DNA of 64,000 bases from Parvimonas sp. oral taxon 110 str. F0139 (lineage in GTDB: Bacteria > Bacillota > Clostridia > Tissierellales > Peptoniphilaceae): NCBI RefSeq assembly GCF_000214475.1, contig NZ_AFII01000001.1, forward strand, positions 124,001-188,000, in the 5' to 3' direction. Both the position numbers and the translations under genes were made by a program. Below are positions 8,684 to 16,958 of this stretch, piece after piece. Below the pieces are notes generated by a model, which was given only the letters and a program-made list of their open reading frames with translations, was not told where the DNA came from and did not search any database. Position 1 is the stretch's first letter, and the number at the start of each line of letters is the position of its first letter.

Positions 8684-9198
8684 ATGAAAAAAATAAGAGT
8701 TTTCTATCTTTTATTGAGGATTTAAAATCAGAGATTAACGATATAAAAGCTCAAATAGATGAAGTAGGTAATGAAAACAAGAATAGTACTTTAAAAGCTT
8801 CTAGCAAACCTAAAAACAAGAAAAATAAGAACGCTAGTAAAAGTAATAAAAATCCAAATTATAGAATTAATAATTTTGATAATTACGAAAGTCCTGAGGG
8901 TTCTAGTGTAATGACTTCTAGTATAGAGGGTTCTACTTTAGAAAATGTTTCTTATGAAGGTAAAACAGTTATGACTACTTCTATTGAAGGTAAAAGTATT
9001 ATGAATACTTCAATGGAGGGTCAAGGTCAAATGTACAATTCTCGTAAAACAGAAAGAGTTGCCTTACGAAATGATATTCAACATTTTGATGAATTAATAG
9101 AAAGAAAAACCAAAAAATTTGTCATTAAAGGTAAAGAAAGCCTATCAAAAGCTATTCTCTATTCTGAAATTATTGGAAAACCTAAATCATTAAAATAA
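8684..9198 (+). CDS. Unrecognised protein with EG-decapeptide repeats, downstream of floA
   Basis: About 171 residues, function unknown. Three parts are visible: an N-terminal acidic helix (SFLSFIEDLKSEINDIKAQIDE) that may coil, a Lys/Asn/Ser-rich linker, and a central run of four and a half 10-residue repeats, EGSSVMTSSI, EGSTLENVSY, EGKTVMTTSI, EGKSIMNTSM, EGQGQM. The C-terminal 50 residues are basic. GAGGTGA at 8671-8677 is ideally spaced for the ATG at 8684, but that ATG is in frame only if the A run at 8687-8693 has one more A; as written the frame opens from a GTG at 8674. It follows floA by 12 bases, so it is probably co-transcribed and may act at the same membrane domains (inference). 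Confidence 0.7.
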
Positions 9199-9264
9199 TA
9201 GATTCGTAATTCCAATAAAATTTACATTAATTGGAATGATGAGAGTTTGTTGTTAAAAATAATT

Positions 9265-9293
9265 TAAAAAAGGAGACAATTGTCTCCTTTTTT
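9265..9293. terminator. Bidirectional terminator
   Basis: AAAAAAGGAGACAATTGTCTCCTTTTTT, a perfect inverted repeat serving the floA operon and the convergent lipoprotein gene. A second inverted repeat without a T run (ATTCCAAT at 9209-9216 with ATTGGAAT at 9230-9237) lies just upstream. Confidence 0.9.
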
Positions 9294-10127
9294 AATCTAT
9301 CTTTTCTAATGTTATATAATCTACTCCTGAAATTATTAGTTTCATTCCTTTTTCTAACTTTAGTTCATGAGATTCTTGTAAATTTATAACTGTTACTTTG
9401 TTTTCTTTTGATATAATCTTAATAATTGTATCTTTAGTAGTATTCGATAATTTGTAATGACCTTGTTTTAAATCATCTTCAATTGTAAATATTCCACTGG
9501 ATAAGTTTTTAAAAGTATCATATTTTATATTATCTTTAAAAATAATCCCTATTACATTTCCATCAAATTCAATGTTAGAATTATTTAGAACTTTTATACG
9601 TACATATCTTGGCTTTTCATTATCATTCAAAGTTTCTTCTAAAATTATTTTGTTATCTACATAGTACTTAAAAATTCCTTTTCCTGTGAGTTTTACTAAA
9701 TAATTATCATATGAAAAATCTTTTTTATTAAGTTCAGTCTTAGAATTTTGATTTAATAATTTTTCTTCAACTTTTACATTACTTGAAGATTCATTTTTAA
9801 AATTTATATATTTCTTACCATAAAAATTTTCTATTTCTTCAAGTTTTGATAATATTTTTCTTTCAAATGTGATATCCTTTGAAGAGTCATTTTTAAACTT
9901 ATTATACTTTTCTAAAATTTTATTAAAAATTTTTTATCATCATCTGAAAAATCCCCATAAGGTTTTTCTAATACAGTAATTTCCTCAGCTGTTAGAGAAA
10001 ATTGGGATGTTGAGTTCTTTATTTCATTATTTACTTTATCTACATTTTTAGTACCAGTTTTACTACAAGATGATAGTATAAAAATAGATAATAAAATAAA
10101 AACAAATCTCTTTTTTATATGAAACAT
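9292..10127 (-). CDS. Unrecognised lipoprotein (one frameshift)
   Basis: A minus-strand gene of about 278 residues if one A is added to the A/T run near 9930. The first 71 residues hold a lipoprotein signal: basic start HIKKRF, hydrophobic FVFILLSIFILS, lipobox LSSC with the acylated Cys at about residue 21. After the frameshift the sequence continues as a Lys/Asn/Glu-rich middle, then a C-terminal ~110-residue region with beta-type pattern (YVRIKVLNNSNIEFDG, GIFTIEDDLKQGHYKL). It is probably anchored outside the membrane. No family recognised. Divergent from cvfB. The 3' end overlaps the shared terminator. Confidence 0.65.
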
Positions 10128-10217
10128 TTTTTACTCCTTAATTAATGATATTAATATATTTATTATACAACATTTTTAACATATTTCAAAGTAATAAAAA
10201 ATTTTGTTTTTCCAAGG

Positions 10218-10246
10218 TTACAAAAATCATAGTATTATGGTATAAT
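10218..10246 (+). promoter_or_regulatory. cvfB promoter
   Basis: TTACAA (10218-10223), 17-base spacer, TATAAT (10241-10246), 34 bases before the ATG at 10280. Confidence 0.65.
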
Positions 10247-10279
10247 AATTATCAGAAAAGAATTCAAAAAGGAGAAAAT

Positions 10280-11113
10280 ATGTATAATTTAGGTGAATTT
10301 CAGAAGTTGATTATAAAGCGTTTTAAAAATAACGGAGCTTATATAGGACTAAAAGATGTAAAAAATGAAAAACTTGATATATTGTTACCTAAGAAAGAAG
10401 TTTTAGAAACAGATAAAGTTGATGATGAAATTGAAGTTTTTGTTTATAAAGACAATCAGTCTAGGTTTGTTGCTACGAGGAAAAAGACAAAAATATCTTT
10501 AGGAAAATTAGAAACTTTAGAAGTAATGGATATTTCAAAAATTGGAGCTTTTTTGGATTGGGGTCTTGAAAAAGAATTGTTTTTGCCTTTTAAAGAGCAA
10601 ACTATGAAACTCGAAAAAGGAAGGAAATATTTAGTTGCATTATACATAGATAAATCAGAAAGACTTTGTGCAACAATGAAAATAAGAGATTATTTGACAT
10701 CAGATTCTCCTTATAAGGAAGGTGAGTGGGTTGAAGGAATTGTTTATTCAATCCATAAAGACTATGGTGCTTTCGTTGCTGTAGATAAAAAATATGATGC
10801 TATGATTGAAAATAAAGATATTATTGGCGTGTTAGAAATTGGAGAACCTATTAATTTTAGGATTTCAAAAGTAAAAAAAGATGGTCGTTTGAATTTAGTT
10901 TTAAAAAATTTATCTCATGTTGAAATAAATGATAATGCTGAAATACTTTTTAATATTATTAAAAATAGAGGCGGTTTTTTGGATTTGAATGACAAAAGTG
11001 AACCAGAAAAAATTAAGGAAATTTGTGGTATGAGTAAATCATCTTTTAAGAAAGCCGTAGGAAGATTATTAAAAAATAAAAAATTCAATTTGAAGGAAAT
11101 GGAATTAAATTAA
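10280..11113 (+). CDS. cvfB: CvfB/YitL-family S1 RNA-binding protein
   Basis: 277 residues with the CvfB layout: two or three tandem S1-like beta barrels (LGKLETLEVMDISKIGAFLDWGLEKELFLPF, then EGEWVEGIVYSIHKDYGAFVAVDKKYDAMI) and a C-terminal winged-helix segment (GGFLDLNDKSEPEKIKEICGMSKSSFKKAVGRLLK). In staphylococci CvfB binds RNA and affects virulence factor expression; the biochemical role is not settled. The start is the ATG at 10280, eight bases after AAAGGAG. The frame is open further upstream to 10145, but that part overlaps the promoter. Confidence 0.9.
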   Translation: MYNLGEFQKLIIKRFKNNGAYIGLKDVKNEKLDILLPKKEVLETDKVDDEIEVFVYKDNQSRFVATRKKTKISLGKLETLEVMDISKIGAFLDWGLEKELFLPFKEQTMKLEKGRKYLVALYIDKSERLCATMKIRDYLTSDSPYKEGEWVEGIVYSIHKDYGAFVAVDKKYDAMIENKDIIGVLEIGEPINFRISKVKKDGRLNLVLKNLSHVEINDNAEILFNIIKNRGGFLDLNDKSEPEKIKEICGMSKSSFKKAVGRLLKNKKFNLKEMELN

Positions 11114-11131
11114 TTTAAGGGGGAAATAATT

Positions 11132-11875
11132 ATGGAAAGTAAAGTAATGGCAATTGTAAACGGAGTTGAAATTTTAGAAAGTGATATTGACAGATTTATA
11201 GAATTAATGGGAAATAGAGCAATGCCATATAATAATCCTGAAGGTAGAAAACAATTATGTGAAGAATTAGTTAAACAAGAACTTATAATTCAAGATTGTT
11301 ATAATAGGAAGTTAGATGAAAGTGAAGCATTTGTTAAAGAAATTAATGAAATTAAACGTTCAATTTTAGCAAAACATTTTTTAAATGAATTATTTGAAAA
11401 TATTCATGCTACTGATGAAGAAATAAAAGAGTATTATGAAGAAAATAAAAATATTTTTAAGAGTAAATATACTTTTAAGGCAAAACATATTTTGGTTGAA
11501 AGTGAAGAAAAAGCTAATGAACTAAAAGATCTTTGTGATAAAGGTGAAAAATTTGAAGAATTAGCTAAAGAACATTCTATGTGCCCATCTAAAGAAGTAG
11601 GTGGAGATTTGGGAGAATTTAGTCAAGGACAAATGGTATTAGAATTTGAAAATGCATGTATAGATGCAGAAGTTGGAAAAGTTACTGCTCCTGTAAAAAC
11701 ACAATTTGGTTATCATTTAATTAAACTTGAATCAAAAACAAATCCCGAACAGCTAGATTTAGAATCAGTTAGAGATGAAATTGAGAAAAGTATAATAAAA
11801 GCTAAAGAACAAGTAGCTTATGTGAAAAAAATGGATGCTTTAATGAAGGATAGTAAGATAGAAAGAAAATATTAA
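11132..11875 (+). CDS. Parvulin-type peptidylprolyl isomerase
   Basis: 247 residues. The N-terminal half is a helical SurA/PrsA-like chaperone segment beginning MAIVNGVEILESDID. The parvulin domain is at about 112-205: KAKHILVESEEKANEL, FEELAKEHSMCPSKEVGGDLGEFSQGQMV and PVKTQFGYHLIKLE. Unlike PrsA it has no signal peptide or lipobox, so it probably works in the cytoplasm on nascent or stressed proteins. Strong AAGGGGG site. The next gene starts one base past its stop, so they are translationally close. Confidence 0.9.
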   Translation: MESKVMAIVNGVEILESDIDRFIELMGNRAMPYNNPEGRKQLCEELVKQELIIQDCYNRKLDESEAFVKEINEIKRSILAKHFLNELFENIHATDEEIKEYYEENKNIFKSKYTFKAKHILVESEEKANELKDLCDKGEKFEELAKEHSMCPSKEVGGDLGEFSQGQMVLEFENACIDAEVGKVTAPVKTQFGYHLIKLESKTNPEQLDLESVRDEIEKSIIKAKEQVAYVKKMDALMKDSKIERKY

Positions 11876-11876
11876 G

Positions 11877-12512
11877 ATGCATTTTTTGGGTGGATTGGTT
11901 AGTATTATTGTTTGTTTATTAGTTTCATCAATCGATTTGAAATATTTAAAAGAAAAAGAAACAATAAAATTATCGATTAACAATATAAAGAAATACTATA
12001 ATTTATTAAATTTTATATTAATATTCCTAACAAATATATATTTAGTGTCATTATTTTTTTATAATGATATATTATATATGATAAATTTACTTTGTTTCTT
12101 ATGTCTGTACATTTGTGCATTTACTGATATTATTTGTAAAAATATTTTTATAAATATTATTATGGTTTTTCTAGTTCCGATTACATTATTGAATATATAT
12201 GGAAATTATATTAGATTAGCTATTTTTGGTTTAATTTCAGGAATAATTTTGTATGGAACTATTTATATAGTATCAAAATTAGTTTATGGAAAGGAAGTAT
12301 TTGGAATAGGAGATATTTATGCATTATCTTTAGTAGGAATTTCAACAGATTGGTATACAGTTTTTTATATTGGACTATTTACTTTTATAATAGCGGGACT
12401 TTTTTATTTAATAAAGCTAATTATTATAAAAGATATAGAAGCTTTTAAACATCAAGAAATACCATTAATTCCATTTATATTATTTAGTTATTTATTTTTA
12501 ATTTATTTTTAG
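11877..12512 (+). CDS. Prepilin-peptidase-like (A24) membrane protease
   Basis: 211 residues with six hydrophobic segments. The two aspartates of the A24 prepilin peptidases are visible: FTDIICKNIF (about residue 83) and FGIGDIYALS (GxGD, about residue 145). The N-terminal methyltransferase domain with the Cys tetrad of PilD/ComC is missing, as in the short TadV/CpaA and Flp-type enzymes. No pilin, ATPase or secretin gene is beside it; its substrate must be encoded elsewhere. It directly follows the parvulin gene. Confidence 0.78.
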   Translation: MHFLGGLVSIIVCLLVSSIDLKYLKEKETIKLSINNIKKYYNLLNFILIFLTNIYLVSLFFYNDILYMINLLCFLCLYICAFTDIICKNIFINIIMVFLVPITLLNIYGNYIRLAIFGLISGIILYGTIYIVSKLVYGKEVFGIGDIYALSLVGISTDWYTVFYIGLFTFIIAGLFYLIKLIIIKDIEAFKHQEIPLIPFILFSYLFLIYF

Positions 12513-12549
12513 AATCAACTTAAAAATCAATATTTTAAGTTGATTTTTG
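12513..12549 (+). terminator. Terminator before secG
   Basis: AATCAACTTAAAA pairs with TTTTAAGTTGATT and ends in a T run (12533-12549). Confidence 0.8.
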
Positions 12550-12605
12550 CTTGTAAATGTGTTATTATAAGTAGCAGGTTAAATAAGAATGTTCGGAGGT
12601 GTATA

Positions 12606-12830
12606 ATGCAAGTTTTAATGGAAATAATATTATTCGTTGCTAGTATTGTTATAATATTAGCAGTGTTAATGCAAGAATCTAAGTCTGACGGTGTTGCGTC
12701 TTTAACAGCTGAAACAAATATTTCTGGAAAAGGCGGAAAAAAATCTAAAGATGCTGTGTTAAGCCAAATTACCATTATAGCATCGGTTGTGTTTTTTATA
12801 GTAGCTATTGCTATGGCTGCGATTAAATAA
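12606..12830 (+). CDS. secG: Preprotein translocase subunit SecG
   Basis: A 74-residue protein with two membrane helices. The first (about residues 2-21) ends in the SecG signature VLMQESKSDG, followed by a Gly-rich loop (NISGKGGKKSKD) and the second helix (IITIIASVVFFIVAIAMAAI-like). It is a small auxiliary subunit of the SecYEG channel. The ATG at 12606 follows CGGAGGTG by six bases; the frame is open further upstream but without a ribosome site. secG is followed here by hppA rather than the usual rnr/smpB. Confidence 0.93.
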   Translation: MQVLMEIILFVASIVIILAVLMQESKSDGVASLTAETNISGKGGKKSKDAVLSQITIIASVVFFIVAIAMAAIK

Positions 12831-12847
12831 AAATTTAGGAGGAAAAA

Positions 12848-14857
12848 ATGGATACTAATTTGATTTTTTATTGTGCAATTGCCGTTGGTGTTGTTGCGCT
12901 AGTATTTGCTTATATTAAATATTTAAGCATTACAAAAATTGAACCTGGTAATGAAAGAATGAAAGAAATATCAGGTTATATTCAAGAAGGCGCTATGGCT
13001 TTCTTAGTTCGTGAATATAAGTATTTAGCTATATTCGTTGTTGTTGTTGCAATTATTTTAGGGGTAGCCATTAATTTACTTACAGCAGTTTGTTTCTTAG
13101 CTGGCTCAATTTGCTCAATTTTAGCAGGATATTTCGGAATGAAAGCTGCTACTAAAGCAAATGTTAGAACTGCAAATGCTGCTAAAGAATACGGAATGGG
13201 AAAAGCACTTCAAACTGCATTTTCAGGGGGAGCAGTAATGGGACTTTCTGTAGTTGGATTAGGTATTCTAGGGATGACAGTTTGCTACTTCTTAGTAGGA
13301 GACGTTAATATTGTAACTGGATTCAGTTTTGGTGCTTCATCTATAGCATTGTTCGGAAGAGTAGGTGGTGGTATTTATACTAAAGCTGCTGACGTTGGTG
13401 CTGACCTTGTAGGAAAGGTTGAAGCTGGAATTCCTGAAGATGATCCAAGAAACCCTGCTGTTATAGCTGATAATGTAGGAGATAATGTAGGTGACGTTGC
13501 TGGTATGGGAGCTGACCTTTTTGAATCTTATGTAGGGTCTATACTTTCTGGTATTACATTAGGTTCTGTTGCTTTTGGTAAAGAAGGTATTATATTTGCG
13601 TTAGCTCTTGCTGCAGCTGGTATCTTAGCATCATTAGTTGGACTATTCTGCGTAAGAGGGGATAAAGATCCACAAAAATCTTTAAATATGGGAACTATTG
13701 TTAGTTCAGTATTAACTATTATAGTTACATATTTCTTAAGTAAACAAATTTTAGGAAATAACTCAGCATTTATTTCTTCAGTTGCTGGTATTTTAGTAGG
13801 ATTAATTATTTCTCAATTTACTGAATACTATACTTCAGGAGATAAAAAACCTGTTCAACATATTGCAGAAGAATCAGAAACTGGTTCATCAACTAATATA
13901 ATTTCTGGTTTAGCTGTTGGAATGAAGTCAACTGCTGGTCCTATTGTAGTAATAGCAATAGGTATTTTAGTATCATATATGGCATCAAATGGATTTGCTA
14001 ATGCTGGTCAAGGATTATATGGGATTTCTGTTGCTGCTATAGGTATGCTTTCTACTTGTGGTATGACTATAGCTGTTGATGCTTATGGCCCAATTGCTGA
14101 TAATGCTGGAGGTATTGCAGAAATGTGTGAATTACCTCATGAAGTTAGAAATATTACAGACAAATTGGATTCTGTTGGTAATACTACAGCTGCTATTGGT
14201 AAAGGATTTGCGATTGGTTCAGCTGCCTTAACTGCTTTAGCATTGTTTGCATCATATACTCAAGCAGTAGGATTGGAAAAAATAGATGTTACTAAACCTC
14301 AAGTAGTTGCAGGAATGTTCATTGGTGGTATGTTACCATTCTTATTCTCAGCTTTAACTATGGAAGCTGTTGGAAATGCTGCTAATGAAATGATTCAAGA
14401 AGTTAGAAGACAATTCAAAACTATTCCTGGAATTATGGAAGGAACTGGAACTCCAGATTATAGAAAATGTGTTGATATTTCTACAATGGCAGCGTTAAAA
14501 CAAATGATTATTCCTGGATTATTAGCAGTAGTAGTTCCAGTATTAGTTGGTATTTTAATTGGAGCAGAAGCTCTTGGTGGATTATTAGCTGGATCTTTAG
14601 TTACAGGTGTTTTAATGGCAATCTTTATGTCAAATGCTGGTGGAGCATGGGATAATGCTAAAAAGTACATTGAAGAAGGTCATCATGGTGGTAAAGGTTC
14701 AGATCCTCATAAAGCAGCGGTTGTTGGAGATACTGTAGGGGATCCATTTAAGGATACTTCAGGTCCATCATTAAACATTTTAATTAAGTTAATGACTGTA
14801 GTAGCATTAGTATTTGCTCAAGTTATTTTAAACTATGGTGGAATGTTAATAAAATAA
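12848..14857 (+). CDS. hppA: Membrane-bound ion-pumping pyrophosphatase
   Basis: 669 residues with about 16 membrane helices. It hydrolyses pyrophosphate to pump H+ and/or Na+. Catalytic motifs: [20 protein letters not shown], the acidic stretch [21 protein letters not shown], and the C-terminal [10 protein letters not shown]...[15 protein letters not shown]. The alanine in [11 protein letters not shown], where potassium-independent enzymes have lysine, marks the potassium-dependent class; many of these are Na+ pumps. An anaerobe would use it to recover energy from biosynthetic pyrophosphate. Good AGGAGG site; 17 bases after secG; ends in its own terminator. Confidence 0.97.
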   Translation: MDTNLIFYCAIAVGVVALVFAYIKYLSITKIEPGNERMKEISGYIQEGAMAFLVREYKYLAIFVVVVAIILGVAINLLTAVCFLAGSICSILAGYFGMKAATKANVRTANAAKEYGMGKALQTAFSGGAVMGLSVVGLGILGMTVCYFLVGDVNIVTGFSFGASSIALFGRVGGGIYTKAADVGADLVGKVEAGIPEDDPRNPAVIADNVGDNVGDVAGMGADLFESYVGSILSGITLGSVAFGKEGIIFALALAAAGILASLVGLFCVRGDKDPQKSLNMGTIVSSVLTIIVTYFLSKQILGNNSAFISSVAGILVGLIISQFTEYYTSGDKKPVQHIAEESETGSSTNIISGLAVGMKSTAGPIVVIAIGILVSYMASNGFANAGQGLYGISVAAIGMLSTCGMTIAVDAYGPIADNAGGIAEMCELPHEVRNITDKLDSVGNTTAAIGKGFAIGSAALTALALFASYTQAVGLEKIDVTKPQVVAGMFIGGMLPFLFSALTMEAVGNAANEMIQEVRRQFKTIPGIMEGTGTPDYRKCVDISTMAALKQMIIPGLLAVVVPVLVGILIGAEALGGLLAGSLVTGVLMAIFMSNAGGAWDNAKKYIEEGHHGGKGSDPHKAAVVGDTVGDPFKDTSGPSLNILIKLMTVVALVFAQVILNYGGMLIK

Positions 14858-14877
14858 TTATAATAATATATTTATGT

Positions 14878-14907
14878 AAAAAGTGTATTTTAAATACACT
14901 TTTTATT
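14878..14907 (+). terminator. hppA terminator
   Basis: AAAAAGTGTATTT and AAATACACTTTTT form a perfect stem with a two-base loop plus pairing, then TATTTTTT. Confidence 0.9.
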
Positions 14908-14956
14908 TTTTATAAATTATTATTGTTTTTTATATTTAAATAAAAAAAATTTGTAT

Positions 14957-14985
14957 TTGCAATATTTTTAAATTTTTGATATAAT
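14957..14985 (+). promoter_or_regulatory. Promoter of the CNNM/CorC gene
   Basis: TTGCAA (14957-14962), 17-base spacer, TATAAT (14980-14985), 31 bases before the ATG. Confidence 0.75.
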
Positions 14986-15016
14986 GCATTTGATAAATAA
15001 ATTTTAGGAGGTTTTT

Positions 15017-16375
15017 ATGGATAGTGGACCCGAGGTCTATTTTCAGATTTTTATTTTAATTTTATTAACTTTAGTTAATGCTTTTTTTGCTGCATCTGAA
15101 ATGGCAATAGTTTCTATGGACAAGAAAAAGTTATTAACTTTGTCAGAACAAGGAAATAAGAGAGCAATTAAAGTCGAAAAACTTTTAAAAGAGCCTTCGA
15201 AGTTTTTATCAACTATTCAAGTTGGTATCACTTTTGCTGGTTTCTTTACTTCTGCTTCTGCTGCAGTTGGACTATCAGATAAGTTTGGGAAAGTATTATC
15301 AAATTTATCAGTTCCTTTTGCATATAGAGTTTCTTTTGTTTTAATTACAGTCATATTGGCATTCTTTAGTTTAGTATTTGGTGAACTTGTGCCTAAAAGA
15401 ATAGCATTACAAAATGCAGAAAAATTCGCTTTATTTTCTGTTGGGACAATAAATTTTGTTTATAAAATAATGAGTCCGTTTGTTTATTTGCTATCTTTAT
15501 CTACTAATATAGTGTTAAAGATTTTTTCAGTTCCTACAAGTGGAGTTGAAGCACAGGTTACTCTAGAAGAGATAAAATCAATTGTTGAAGTAGGACAAGA
15601 ACAAGGAATAATCAATCCTACAGAGCGAGAAATGATAGATGGTGTTATATCTTTTGATGATGTATTAGCGGAAGAAGTAATGACAGCAAGAACTGAAGTA
15701 TTCATGATTGATATTGATGAACCTGATAAAGATTTTGAAACTTTAATGCAAATGAGGTATTCAAGAGTGCCAGTTTATGAAGATGATATTGATAATATAA
15801 TTGGTATTTTATATATTAAAGACTTTTTCTTAGAAGCATATAAAGTAGGATTTGATAATATTGATATTCGTTCTATTTTAAGACCAGCTTATTTTATTCC
15901 AGAGCGAAAAAATATAAATGATTTATTTCTTGAACTTAAAAATTCAAGAAATCAAATGGCTGTATTAATTGATGAATATGGTGGTTTTACGGGAATTGTC
16001 ACTATGGAAGATTTAATTGAGGAAGTTATGGGTGAAATTGATGACGAATATGATAAGAAAACTAATCCTTCAATCAAAAAAATAGATGATAGACATTTTA
16101 TTGCAACTGGAGCATGCGAAATTGAGGATGTAAATAATGCTTGTAATTTAAAACTTGATGAAAATTCAGAAGATTATGATACATTAGGTGGTATGCTTAT
16201 GTATCTATTAGGATATATACCTAATGATGGAGAGAAGCTTACTGTTGAAGATAATGGTGTTATTTATAATATATTATCTATTTATGAACATAGAGTTAAG
16301 AAAGTTAGAATAATTCTTCCTAAAGAAGAAGTTGTAGAAAAGGATGAAGATGAAGAAAAAAATTCTGACGAATAA
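15017..16375 (+). CDS. CNNM/CorC-family transporter (hemolysin family protein)
   Basis: 452 residues. The N-terminal DUF21/CNNM membrane domain has four hydrophobic segments (residues ~5-170, including NAFFAASEMAIVS). A CBS pair follows (EVMTARTEVFMIDIDEPDKDF and the domain ending MAVLIDEYGGFTGIVTMEDLIEE), then a CorC_HlyC C-terminal domain (residues ~350-435). A highly acidic tail ends the protein. Family members are linked to Mg2+ or Co2+ extrusion; the old haemolysin name has little support. It is monocistronic, with its own promoter and terminator. Confidence 0.92.
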   Translation: MDSGPEVYFQIFILILLTLVNAFFAASEMAIVSMDKKKLLTLSEQGNKRAIKVEKLLKEPSKFLSTIQVGITFAGFFTSASAAVGLSDKFGKVLSNLSVPFAYRVSFVLITVILAFFSLVFGELVPKRIALQNAEKFALFSVGTINFVYKIMSPFVYLLSLSTNIVLKIFSVPTSGVEAQVTLEEIKSIVEVGQEQGIINPTEREMIDGVISFDDVLAEEVMTARTEVFMIDIDEPDKDFETLMQMRYSRVPVYEDDIDNIIGILYIKDFFLEAYKVGFDNIDIRSILRPAYFIPERKNINDLFLELKNSRNQMAVLIDEYGGFTGIVTMEDLIEEVMGEIDDEYDKKTNPSIKKIDDRHFIATGACEIEDVNNACNLKLDENSEDYDTLGGMLMYLLGYIPNDGEKLTVEDNGVIYNILSIYEHRVKKVRIILPKEEVVEKDEDEEKNSDE

Positions 16376-16406
16376 TTTTTAATATCTATAATTATATATA
16401 ATAATT

Positions 16407-16439
16407 AAAAGCCCACATTATTAAAAATGTGGGTTTTTT
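16407..16439. terminator. Bidirectional terminator between CNNM gene and grdX
   Basis: AAAAGCCCACATT and AATGTGGGTTTTTT form a strong stem with A and T runs on both sides. Confidence 0.92.
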
Positions 16440-16448
16440 AGTATTAAT

Positions 16449-16838
16449 TTATTCTATTCCTAATTTTTCAATAGTTTGTACTAATATGTTACAATCTACA
16501 TATCTAAAGTCTCTTAGAACTCTATCTATCCATAGAGGCGTTTTCATATTGCTTTGAAATTTTTTGTATGTTTCAATAGCTTCATCGATAATTATAATTC
16601 CATTAACATCAAGTTCTTTTGTTTTAGTAATTAATATAGATCTGTATGGTGTTTCATTAGGTTTTATACTACCACAAAGAGGATGAGTTGAAAGCTCAAA
16701 TCCATCTTGAAGTTTTTTCTTAACTATATCTAATATGTCTCCATATGTATATTTTTCATCAAATATTATGTCTAAATCTTTCTTATTTTTCACTTTTTCA
16801 TATAAGTCAATATTATTAGTTACCAATGTAAATTTCAT
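16449..16838 (-). CDS. grdX: GrdX-family protein
   Basis: 129 residues, recognised by the segment STHPLCGSIKPNETPYRSI (about 50-68) typical of GrdX. GrdX is the small protein of unknown biochemical role encoded with glycine, sarcosine and betaine reductase genes in amino-acid-fermenting Firmicutes. Here it stands alone on the minus strand between the CNNM transporter and dnaE, so the reductase genes must be elsewhere. A GGGAG site precedes the ATG. It supports an amino-acid-fermenting lifestyle, together with yedF at 31 kb. Confidence 0.75.
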   Translation of the reverse strand: MKFTLVTNNIDLYEKVKNKKDLDIIFDEKYTYGDILDIVKKKLQDGFELSTHPLCGSIKPNETPYRSILITKTKELDVNGIIIIDEAIETYKKFQSNMKTPLWIDRVLRDFRYVDCNILVQTIEKLGIE

Positions 16839-16958
16839 ATCAATTCTCCCTTCGTACTATAAAATTGTATCATAAAAACATAAAAATATAAAGTGATTAG
16901 GTAAAATATATTTAAAAAATTCTAAAAATATGGTAAAATCAATAATGAGGTGATAATT

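Noticed and set aside
9209..9237. Second terminator after the floA operon
   Set aside because: The inverted repeat ATTCCAAT/ATTGGAAT has a 13-base loop and no T run; the stronger terminator lies 30 bases further on.
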